Source of the DNA: Glandiceps talaboti
Lineage: Eukaryota > Hemichordata > Enteropneusta > Spengelidae
Assembly (NCBI RefSeq): GCF_964340395.1
Contig: NC_135564.1
Span: forward strand, 19,619,819-19,683,818
Reading direction: 5' to 3'
Length of the DNA stretch: 64,000 nucleotides
The first letter of the stretch is position 1. Each line of letters starts with the position of its first letter. The translations under genes were made by a program, and so were the position numbers. The notes beneath the pieces were generated by a model. The model ran no database searches and had not been told where the DNA came from. It saw only the letters and a list, made by a program, of their open reading frames with translations. Below, piece after piece: positions 26,192 through 37,109 of this stretch.

Positions 26192-27307
26192 GACCTATCT
26201 AACACCACATACCTAACACGTCTATCTCTTCATGACTAACTGAATAGAGATTGTGGCACTGGCTAAAGTATGTAAATAGTGGCTGGTATTTTGCCACAAT
26301 CGCAGATTGTAGTAATTTGAAAAAATTATGAAAAATGCCTAATGAAATATGCAGGACAGGGAGAGCAACCTGTATATGAAAGAATTGATATGATCAGTAT
26401 TTAACTGTATGTGGTGCCTGAAAATGAAAGCAAAGCTGAAATCAATTTTACTATGTAAGTGAATACTAACCCTGCACAATGGTATGTCAAAGTATGGTTG
26501 CCTTACGCAGTTGTTGTATTGCTTGGCATCTTTGATCTGCACACTTCCATTTTCTTGGAAGTTGCAATAGTCCGCTTTAATCTGTGACAGAGTTCTACAT
26601 TGAATTGATGGCCTTTTGTCAGGTGCCATGTTTGCAGTGTCTCTGGTGACAAGACACCAAAGACAAAAGTGTTTTCCTATCAATAAAACATAGGGGGTTA
26701 GCTAAATGTAGATACTGCTGGTCTCACTGCAATGAAAATTAACAAACAATATTTGGTGATCTGATATCTATATGCTGAACATCTGAAAGAGCATTCTACA
26801 AATTAATAAGTTGCCTATATTTGTTATCAATGTGAAGGTTATATATTGCTCTGAACTCATGCTGTCCTGACAGAGGACCCCTTAAAATTGAGGCTACAAC
26901 TGAGATTGTTAGATGTTGAGATGAAGAAATATAGTATATATAAATGATAGTCCAGCTGATGGTTACTGTGTTGTTTCAGGTGAATAATATGACTACTTTA
27001 TGCAGCTGACTATAATACCAGATCTTTAAAAATAAAAATTGGTTTCTTTCCAATATATTATGGACTGCTGTCATTGAATATGGCCAGATGTGACCACAAA
27101 ATAATATGTATTCTGATTTGGGACAGCATGTTTGTTCGAGACAGTCATGTGATGTTGCTGGCTACTTGAAAGCAAAATTATGGTTATTATAAATACATTG
27201 TATATCATGTATATGATCACATACCACTTGGGCCAGATAAACCATAGATCTTCAGGAGATACTCATAATCCCCAACTATCAAGACCACAAGTGATTTCTC
27301 CCTGGGT

Positions 27308-27930
27308 GATACACTGTGCAATATCTTACCCACAACTCTCTCTGATTGGTATGCTTGGAAGTTCCTTATTTTATAACTTCTTCAATAACCCATATTTGCC
27401 AACATTTTAAGCATAGTAATTACATTTTAATTAATATGTAACAAAAGTACGTTTGGGGAATCAAAAATAAAGTTCTAAATTTTGCATAAAATGTGCTAAC
27501 AAGTAAATGAAACATGTACTGTAAATAAAACACTTTTCAATGTCAAAGTATCAATAACTTGGGTAGACAGTGTGTATGATGTGTTTTAGTATGTACATTT
27601 CTTTTGTCATACCTATTCAAATAAATCTATATCTTTGGCAAAGTCATAACAGGTGCATATATTTTCCTTAGTTTTTGTCTTTCAAGAAATCTGTTGACAA
27701 ATTTCTAAAATTGCTACTCCTTCTACAATAAATCATTGATACCAAAACCAATGAAAATATATATTCAGAAACTCATCAGTGTCAATTCTACGTTTTGAAA
27801 ATGTCAAAAATATTCATACAAAATCCTGTACACAGGTGATATTTGTCTGACTTCAATGGTCTGATGTCCAACAGTACAAATCAGGGAGAGTTGTGGGTAA
27901 AATCTTGTACAGTGTGATATAAAGATATGT
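27308..27930. repeat. Inverted repeat pair within a transposon-gene intron
   Basis: A segment of about 50 bp at 27308-27360 (TACCCACAACTCTCTCTGAT) is repeated inverted at about 27877-27930 (TCAGGGAGAGTTGTGGGTA). The left arm abuts the splice acceptor of the second exon of the neighbouring transposon-type gene. This produces misleading plus- and minus-strand frames that share YPQLSLI. Confidence 0.65.
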
Positions 27931-28273
27931 TGGTTAATGTAGTGATTATTGAGTGTAAAAGACAGCAGACAGTAAATCTGAAATAAGAAGGAGACCACAT
28001 TATAGCAAAGTACATATAACATAAACCTACTTCCATTCATGACCATCAAGTAAATTGACTTGGTCTCTATTCAGTTGCATTGCTGTAAAAAGGTTCTTGT
28101 CTGTGTCTTTAGCTTGGAACAAATTCCAGACAACTGTGTTATCACAGCTGTTGGGCTCAGACACATTCAAAATCTGGAACACAGATTTCATACTTCCTCC
28201 TCCATGGTCACCCCCTATCTTCACCCACACCTGAGTTGATGGGATGATACTGTGGGATACAAGCTTACTGGTT

Positions 28274-28977
28274 CTGTAAGAAGGAAGTGATAATGGTTTA
28301 TGCTATGCAAATGGTAGAGCTTATATCTAGATCTAAATTTTATGATAACACAGAGTAGTCAGTAATTGGTAGGTATTGGTAGTATAAGTACACTGCGCTG
28401 ACAGAGTACAGTATGTGAGTGGTAGGTATTGGTTGTATGAGCACTAGCACTCTGCATCTCTGTCATTGATATTGAAAAATTTCAGACAAGATCTTTTCAG
28501 TTATGATTAGTGGAATATTTATTTTTGCCGAGATTAGTAGGTCTCCAATTCCGATTTACACAATGTATCTTGCCATGTCACATTGAGCTTTGAACACTTG
28601 ACTAAATTTAGTCCAGCTTGCATACAAAATGCTAGCCCTGCTTGCAGATGGGCAGGGGTCTATATTACTGACACAGCCCTCAACACCAAAGGGTGACTTG
28701 TTCCGTATGCAAGCAGGACTAACAAAATATGTGCACCACCTGCAAGCAGATCCATAGACTATTAAATTAAAATATCAGACGATGTTATGTCTACTACAAG
28801 TTGAATGTTGTTGACAATTATGGACGGTGTTTTTGGTAAATTTGTTAGAAAATTGAAATTCGAATTGCCTCAAAATTATTTTAGATCCCTAGTTTATTTC
28901 ATTCATCATTACTGGAATTATTTATAGCCAACCTCAAAAATCCTTTACCTTTTTCTGTGCATTTGCCAGTCATTATT
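28274..28977. other. Gene-free stretch with a shared repeat
   Basis: The segment at about 28790-28975 (GTTAGAAAATTGAAATTCGA, CAAAATTATTTTAGATCCCT) matches 24944-25150. It is followed directly by the head of the 151-bp array. The N-terminal exons of the adjacent transposon-type gene were not found here. Confidence 0.5.
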
Positions 28978-31900
28978 AGACCCTCCGGACAAAGTCCGGA
29001 TGGGGACTTATGGATTTGGTTCTGTCCGTCCATCCGTCCGTCCATCCGCAGCCGTTTCTTGGAGATGCCTGGACTGATTTCTTTCAAACTTGGTACAGGG
29101 GCAACATACTATGGCATACATATGCACGTCAATTTCTTTTATGATATGATCCAATATGGCTGCCAAGCAGCCATTTTGTTTGCAAATTTTCCATGTCCAA
29201 AGCCATAACTTAGACATGCATGAACAGATCTCATTCAAAGTTGGTATTAGGACAATGTTCTATGTTATACGTTGCCATATCCATTTTCGTCGTGATACAA
29301 TCCGATATGGCTGCCTGGCAGCCATTTTGTTTGCGAATTTTCCATGTCCAAAGCCATAACTCAGACATGCTTGAAAAGACCTCGTTCAAAGTTGATATTA
29401 GGACAGTGTTCTATGACATACATGTGCATATTCATTGTTGTCGTGATATGATCCAATATGGGCACCTAGCAGCCATTTTGTTTGCAAATTTTCCATGTCC
29501 AAAGCCATAACTCAGACATGCTTGAACAGATCTCATTCTAAGTTGGTATTAGCACAGTGTTCTATGACATACATGGCCATATCCATTTTCGTCATGATAC
29601 AATCCGATATGTCTGCCTGGCAGCCATTTTGTTTGCGAATTTTCCATGTCCAAAGCCATAATTCAGACATGTTTGAACAGATCTCATTCAAAGTTGGTAT
29701 TAGCACAGTGTTCTATGTTATACATGTGCATATTCATTTTTGACGCGATACAATCCGATATGGCTGCCTGGCAGCCATTTTGTTTGCGAATTTTCCATGT
29801 CCAAAGCCATAACTCAGACATGCTTGAACATACCTCGTTCAAAGTTGGTATTAGGACAGTGTTCTATGACATACATGTGCATATTCATTGTTGTCGTGAT
29901 ATGATCCAATATGGCCACCTAGCAGCCATTTTGTTTGCGAATTTTCCATGTCCAAAGCCATAACTCAGACATGCTTGAAAAGACCTCGTTCAAAGTTGAT
30001 ATTAGCACAGTGTTCTATGACATACATGTGCATATTCATTGTTGTCGTGATATGATCCAATATGGGCACCTAGCAGCCATTTTGTTTGCAAATTTTCCAT
30101 GTCCAAAGCCATAACTCAGACATGCTTGAACAGATCTCATTCAAAGTTATTATTAGCACAGTGTTCTATGACATACATGGCCATATCCATTTTCGTCATG
30201 ATACAATCCGATATGGCTGCCTGGCAGCCATTTTGTTTGCGAATTTTCCATGTCCAAAGCCATAACTCAGACATGCTTGAAAAGACCTCGTTCAAAGTTG
30301 ATATTAGGACAGTGCTCTATGACATACATGTGCATATTCATTGTTGTCGTGATATGATCCAATATGGGCACCTAGCAGCCATTTTGTTTGCAAATTTTCC
30401 ATGTCCAAAGCCATAACTCAGACATGCTTGAACAGATCTCATTCTAAGTTGGTATTAGCACAGTGTTCTATGACATACATGGCCATATCCATTTTCGTCA
30501 TGATACAATCCGATATGGCTGCCTGGCAGCCATTTTGTTTGTGAATATTCTGTCCAAAGCCATAATTCAGACATGTTTGAACAGATCTCATTCAAAGTTA
30601 TTATTAGCACAGTGTTCCATGTTATACATGAGCATATTCATTTTCGACGCGATACAATCCGATATGGCTGCCTGGCAGCCATTTTGTTTGCGAATTTTCC
30701 ATGTCCAAAGCCATAACTCAGACATGCTTGAAAAGACCTCGTTCAAAGTTGATATTAGGACAGTGCTCTATGACATACATGTGCATATTCATTGTTGTCG
30801 TGATATGATCCAATATGGGCACCTAGCAGCCATTTTGTTTGCAAATTTTCCATGTCCAAAGCCATAATTCAGACATGTTTAAACAGATCTCATTCAAAGT
30901 TGGTATTAGCACAGTGTTCTATGACATACATGTGCATATTCATTGTTGTCCTGATATGATCCAATATGGGCACCTAGCAGCCATTTTGTTTGCAAATTTT
31001 CCATGTCCAAAGCCATAACTCAGACATGCTTGAACAGATCTCATTCAAAGTTGGTATTATCACAGAATTCTATGACATACATGTGCATATTCATTGTTGC
31101 CGTGATACAATCCAATATGGCTGCCTGGCAGCCATTTTGTTTGCAAATTTTCCATGTCCAAAGCCATAACTCAGACATGCTTGAACAGATCTCATTCAAA
31201 GTTGGTATTGGCACAGTGTTCTATGACAGACATGTGTATATCCATTTTCATCGTGATACAATCCAATATGGCTGCCTGCAAGCCATTTTGTTTGCAAATT
31301 TTCCATGTCCAAAGCCATAACTCAGACATGCTTGAACAGATCTCATTCAAAGTTGGTATTAGGACAGTGTTCTGTGACATACATGTGCATATTCATTGTT
31401 GTCGTGATATGATCCAATATGGGCACCTAGCAGCCATTTTGTTTGCAAATTTTCCATGTCCAAAGCCATAACTCAGACTTGCTTGAACAGATCTCATTCA
31501 AAGTTGGTATTAGGACAGTGTTCTTTGACAGACATGTGCATATCCATTTTCATCGTGATACAATCCAATATGGCTGCCTGCAAGCCATTTCGTTTGCAAA
31601 TTTTCCATGTCCAAAGCCATAACTCAGACATGCTTGAACAGATCTCATTCAAAGTTGGCATTAGCACAGTGTTGTATGTTATACATGTGCATATTCATTT
31701 TCGACGTGATACAATCCGATATGGCTGCCTGGCAGCCATTTTGTTTGCGAATTTTCCATGTCCAAAGCCGTAACTCAGACATGCTTGAACAGATCTCATT
31801 CTAAGTTGGTATTAGCACAGTGTTCTATGACATACATGTGCATGTCGTGATGTGATCCAATATGGCTGCCTGGCAGCCATTTTGTTTGCGAATTTTCCAT

Positions 31901-34900
31901 GTCCAAAGCCATAACTCAGACATGCTTGAACAGATCTCATTCAAAGTTGGTATTAGCACAGTGTTCTATGACATACATGTGCATATTCATTGTTGTCGTG
32001 ATATGATCCAATATGGGCACCTAGCAGCCATTTTGTTTGCAAATTTTCCATGTCCAAAGCCATAACTCAGACATGCTTGAACAGATCTCATTCACAGTTG
32101 CTAGTAGGACAGTGTTCTGTGACAGACATGTGCATATCCATTTTCATCGTGATACAATCCAATATGGCTGCCTGCAAGCCATTTCGTTTGCAAATTTTCC
32201 ATGTCCAAAGCTATAACTCAGACATGCTTGAACAGATCTCATTCTAAGTTGGTATTAGCACAGTGTTCTATGACATACATGTGCATATTCATTGTTGTCG
32301 TGATATGATCCAATATGGCCACCGAGCAGCGATTTTGTTTGCGAATTTTCCATGTCCAGAGCCATAACTCAGACATGCTTGAACAGATCTCATTCTAAGT
32401 TGGTATTAGCACAGTGTTGTATGACAGACATGTGCATATCCATTTTCGTCATGATACAATCCGATATGGCTGCCTGGCAGCCATTTTGTTTGCGAATTTT
32501 CCATGTCCAAAGCCATAACTCAGACATGCTTGAACAGATCTCATTCTAAGTTGGTATTAGCACAGTGTTCTATGACATACATGGCCATATCCATTTTCGT
32601 CATGATACAATCCGATATGGCTTACTGGCAGCCATTTTGTTTGCGAATTTACCATGTCCAAAGCCATAACTCAGACATGCTTGAACAGATCTCATTCTAA
32701 GTTGGTATTAACACAGTGTTCTATGACATACATGTGCAGATTCATTGTTGTCATGATATGATCCAATATGGCCACCTAGCAGCCATTTTGTTTGCAAATT
32801 TTCTATGTCCAAAGCCATAATTCAGACATGTTTGAACAGATCTCATTCAAAGTTGGTATTAGCCAGGGTTCGCACGGTCCTGGAAAACCCTGGAAAACCC
32901 TGGAATTCCAAACCCTCCCTGGAAAACCCTGGAAAACCCTGGAAAAATGCGCCCTACCCCTGGAAAACCCTGGAAAATGATCATGATCAATGGATCAATT
33001 AATATTGACGATCGTCATGTCTGTGCTCGTGCCACCCATTCATATGATTCTGACTCTCGTAAATGTGAAATGGCGAAAATATTTTCAAAGTCTTTCGCCA
33101 CGGTGGTGAATCAAAATTCACGCCGATTAAACCCAGACAGTCAAACGATCATTCCACGAGACACTTTGCCCCCACAGACCGTGCCTAGCGTACACTGAAT
33201 GAGCGCCGCAGTGTTTGTTGCGATCTTGCGTATATTGCTATTCCATCTCCCAGTCGTCATTTCAGGGACATGATATTGTAACAATCCCGGCCAGGGGTAA
33301 CAGTAGGTCTGTTAACAAGATTATCGTAACATTGTAGCGAGTATCAAAGCATCATCAACCTCGATTAGAAATTGTTACAAGTTCGGCGCACGAGTCGACA
33401 TACTACAAGCTCAGACATGGTAATACTAGGGCCTAGGGAAGTGCAGTTGAATTTCCGGGTTGTGGAAGTACGGTTGTGACTTTTATGTCGTCGATAAATG
33501 GGGATTTGTGTTACATGTTCTAAAAGAATAAACTACTGTTTTATGTAGTCGGTACAGTAACATTCGTCAATGGTCAAGTTGAGAAATCGCGATGTTCCGC
33601 AACTCGTGGCATCCGCATATAAACATCGAGACGCAAGCGATGAATGTATTCAGTTATTCATAGCTCAAAATTTCGTTACGTAAATGATGTTTTCATTCAA
33701 AATTTTGAAGAAAAAAATTATTTTAGGTGACTTATAAATCTAGTAACATCAAACCATACAATAACAAGGACAAACTTGAGTTTTTAGTTTATTTTTCTGG
33801 ATATGTCTGAATTAGACTGACGAATGCTGCGACTCAATCTTACACGATCAATGCAACAGCTTGACGAAACGGCTACTTAGGACAGCGGTTTCTCCGTTAA
33901 TCTTAGCGTACAAACGTGGTTTTGAAACCAACGTCTTGCAGAGTGTCGATTGTCTTTAAAATGTTTTGTGACATATTATGGGAACTGTTGATAATTTTTT
34001 CTCGTCCACATCAGACAAATAGATGTCATTCAAAAAATATACTTTAGTGTCAACACCCCTGGAAAATGGCCAAAATTCAATATAGATACCCCTGGAAAAC
34101 TGACGAAAAACCCCTGGAAAGTCCTGGAATTTTGTTTTGCTTTAAGTGTACGAACCCTGATTAGCACAGTGTTGTATGTTATACATGTGCATATTCATTT
34201 TCGACGTGATACAATCCGATATGGCTGCGTGGCAGCCATTTTGTTTGCGATATTTCCATGTCCAAAGCCATAACTCAGACATGCTTGAACAGACCTCTTT
34301 CAAAGTTGGTATTAGGACAGTGTTCTATGACATACATGTGCATATTCATTGTTGTCGTGATATGATCCAATATGGGCACCTAGCAGCCATTTTGTTTGCA
34401 AATTTTCTATGTCCAAAGCCATAACTCAGATATGCTTGAACAGATCTCATTCAAAGTTGGTATTAGGACAGTGTTCTGTGACAGACATGTGCATATCCAT
34501 TTTCATCGTGATACAATCCAATATGGCTGCCTGCAAGCCATTTCGTTTGCAAATTTTCCATGTCCAAAGCCATAACTCAGACATGCTTGAACAGATCTCA
34601 TTCTAAGTTGGTATCAGCACAGTGTTCTATGACATACATGTGCATATTCATTGTTGTCGTGATACAATCCAATATGGCTGCCTGACAGCCATTTTGTTTG
34701 CGAATTTTCCATGTCCAAAGCCGTAACTCAGACATGCTTGAACAGATCTCATTCTAAGTTGGTATTAGCACAGTGTTCTATGACATACATGTGCATGTCG
34801 TGATGTGATCCAATATGGCTGCCTGGCAGCCATTTTGTTTGCGAATTTTCCATGTCCAAAGCCATAACTCAGACATGCTTGAACAGATCTCATTCAAAGT

Positions 34901-35780
34901 TGGTATTAGCACAGTGTTCTATGACAGACATGTGCATATCCATTTTCATTGTGATACAATCCATTATGGCTGTCTGCAAGCCATTTTGTTTGCAAATTTT
35001 CCATGTCCAAAGCCATAACTCAGACATGCTTGAACAGATCTCATTCAAAGTTGGTATTAGCACAGTGTTCTATGACATACATGGCCATATCCATTTTCGT
35101 CATGATACAATCCGATATGGCTGCCTGGCAGCCATTTTGTTTGCGAATTTTCCATGTCCAAAACCATAACTCAGACATGCTTGAACAGACCTCGTTCAAA
35201 GTTGGTATTAGGACAGTGTTCTATGACATACATGTGCATATTCATTGTTGTCGTGATATGATCCAATATGGGCACCTAGCAGCCATTTTGTTTGCAAATT
35301 TTCCATGTCCAAAGCCATAACTCAGACATGCTTGAACAGATCTCATTCACAGTTGCTAGTAGGACAGTGTTCTGTGACAGACATGTGCATATCCATTTTC
35401 ATCGTGATACAATCCAATATGGCTGCCTGCAAGCCATTTCGTTTGCAAATTTTCCATGTCCAAAGCTATAACTCAGACATGCTTGAACAGATCTCATTCT
35501 AAGTTGGTATTAGCACAGTGTTCTATGACATACATGTGCATATTCATTGTTGTCGTGATATGATCCAATATGGGCACCTAGCAGCCATTTTGTTTGCAAA
35601 TTTTCCATGTCCAAAGCCATAACTCAGACATGCTTGAACAGATCTCATTCAAAGTTGGTATTAGGACAGTGTTCTGTGACAGACATGTGGATGTCCATTT
35701 TCATCGTGATACAATCAGCCTGGCAGCAATTTTGTTGGTGCAGTTTTCATGTCCAAAGCCATAACCCAGACATGCTTGAA
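28978..35780 (+). repeat. Satellite-like array of about 151-bp units
   Basis: It opens with a unique head (TAGACCCTCCGGACAAAGTC and a CCGTCCATC-rich stretch) and continues with roughly 36 units carrying CATAACTCAGACATGCTTGA, GATCTCATTCAAAGTTGGTA, ACAGTGTTCTATGACATACA, ATGATCCAATATGG, CAGCCATTTTGTTTGC and TTTTCCATGTCCAAAGC. It closes with a unique tail (CCTCATCCCGACCC). Units fall into types that differ in the centre, for example TTGTTGTCGTGATATG versus TTTTCGTCATGATACAA. Because 151 is not divisible by three, successive units shift frame, and the many 65-105 residue frames are by-products. The array is interrupted by a transposon at 32864-34159. Head-like single copies occur near 41820, 43250 and 49540, so the array may be the expanded core of a dispersed element. 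Confidence 0.95.
32864..34159. mobile_element. 1296-bp DNA transposon inserted in the satellite array
   Basis: Terminal inverted repeats of 12 bp (CAGGGTTCGCAC at the left, GTACGAACCCTG at the right, one mismatch) are flanked by a 6-bp target duplication ATTAGC (32858-32863 and 34160-34165). Neighbouring 151-bp units show the empty site ATTAGCACAG. Subterminal regions are packed with CCTGGAAAACCCTGG-type direct repeats at the left and CCCCTGGAAA repeats at the right. Frames inside are short and unlike any transposase, so it looks non-autonomous. The 6-bp duplication argues against hAT (8 bp) or Mutator (9 bp) types; superfamily is unassigned. Confidence 0.9.
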
Positions 35781-36480
35781 CAGGTCCCCTCCCCTCATCC
35801 CGACCCATCCTTTATTGTTGAATGGTTTATTCCATCACATTATCTTGAAGCGTAGGCATGTCCCATGTCCAACGAGGAGACACAACATGAGTAGGCATGT
35901 TCCATGTCCAACGAGCAGACACAACATATCTAAGTCTGTTTGATTTAGGTTCACAAGTGTTGTTGCATGATCAGAATAGTGATATCAAGAAAATGACAAC
36001 ATAAACTGCCAGTTCCTTAAAACCTAATCATAGTGGGGAGTATGTTATTCTCAATGACTTGTTTACATTGTAAATGATGTTCGGGTAGACAGCTTTGCTT
36101 TGGCAATATTGAAATTTGAATTCCTCCCCTGATATTTGCAAAAATAGTTTACTAGGCTTATATGTTATAGTGTTAATTTTGATTGTGAAATAACTGGGTA
36201 GTTGATTATCTATCTATCAAAAATAGTTAGTTTAAGGTTTTATTATCAACTGATGATTGTCGCTGTCCTGAGGTAAAATGTCCCCATTTTGTTGCAGCCT
36301 ATGGGATATTGACACCACTACCGGTAGCTTTAAACCTTGTCAGAACACTGACATTTATTTTTGTTTCTTTCTTTCAGATTATGCATACAGATATGTTGTA
36401 TGAACAGCTTTTAATGTGTGACTGAAAAGCCATCACTCTATGGCTAATAGAGCCTTCCTTGAGGACACCCTCAATGGGGA
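35781..36480. other. Gene-free stretch after the satellite
   Basis: It contains a short direct repeat, TAGGCATGTYCCATGTCCAA (Y = C or T), at about 35853 and 35892, then ordinary AT-rich sequence. Confidence 0.5.
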
Positions 36481-36489
36481 GAGGAGCTG

Positions 36490-36717
36490 ATGACTATAAA
36501 TTCTGATGTAAGCTGCTACTTCCCAGGCAGGATGGACTACATTTATGAAGAGCGTGTATATGGAAGACAAAGTAAACACGGGGAGAAGAGCAAATCAACC
36601 ATTTGGTCAGTCAAGCACTGTCAAGTATTCAAGTGTTACAGGATCAGGTTAATGAACTTGCAGCCCAAAACACAACAAGAACATACAAAACATCCACCTA
36701 TGACCTACTTTTGGTAA
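36490..36717 (+). pseudogene. Possible transposon-protein fragment
   Basis: The frame reads SDVSCYFPGRMDYIY followed by a charged stretch (QSKHGEKSKSTIW) and stops at 36717. SDVS-x-Y-x-PG-x-x-D followed by a lysine-rich segment resembles a motif in invertebrate transposon-like proteins of the class seen at 25.5-28.3 kb, but here it is on the other strand. No second motif is visible, so chance similarity is possible. Confidence 0.25.
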
Positions 36718-37109
36718 GGAAGTCCATCATTGCAATGGAATGGACAGAGAGATGGTAGCTTTAGTGCCTACTACACATTTGGAATCATAAACATCCTAAT
36801 GTGAAGGATCTTCTCTGTGAATGCCTATGGAGATTTTTAACTTCATCCTTCTGAGATGGATGACATATGGTAACTACTGGTGATGCCAACCGGAGATTTA
36901 AAAAACCTAATGAACCAGGAGAATTGGAAACCTCAACTAAGTGGATGGAATGTGTGCTTCCGGAATTCTCAGATATGAAAAAATATGCAACCTGTGTGAA
37001 AAAGAACACAATTGTGATATACATGAAAGGATGGAAAAACAATAGGCCACCTGTGCAATACAGTCACAGTGGCAAAGGTAAAACGAGATGAAAAAATAGG
37101 CTAAAAACA

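Larger units (their letters stand above)
25481..28273 (-). pseudogene. Decaying multi-exon transposon-type gene
   Basis: Minus-strand exons 28273-28031, 27301-27225, 26676-26471 and 25801-25481 join in phase (2, 1, 0; the last starts in phase 1). Exon 1 reads VWVKIGGDHGGGSMKSVFQI, exon 2 VGDYEYLLKIYGLSGPSG, exon 3 KHFCLWCLVTRDT and YFDIPL, exon 4 MKHYRVYFP, PKLHMLE, GLGFFSEQGIEAIHHKFN and a basic tail ending at 25481. These motifs, in this order, occur in large uncharacterised transposon-like proteins of cnidarians and marine invertebrates that I recognise but cannot name. Signs of decay are four bases where one codon is expected at 25718-25715 (frameshift between PKLHMLE and HVVQRVRE) and no visible exon for the segment between exons 3 and 4. 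The N-terminal half is absent too. It could be a dead transposon or a former domesticated gene. Confidence 0.6.

Noticed and set aside
27180-27410. Plus-strand 76-codon frame
   Set aside because: It overlaps, in antisense, the second exon of the transposon-type gene and an inverted repeat; no independent signal.
29156-35855. Many 65-105 codon frames in the 151-bp array as a repeated-domain protein
   Set aside because: The unit length is not divisible by three, so frames shift between units; they are by-products of periodic DNA.
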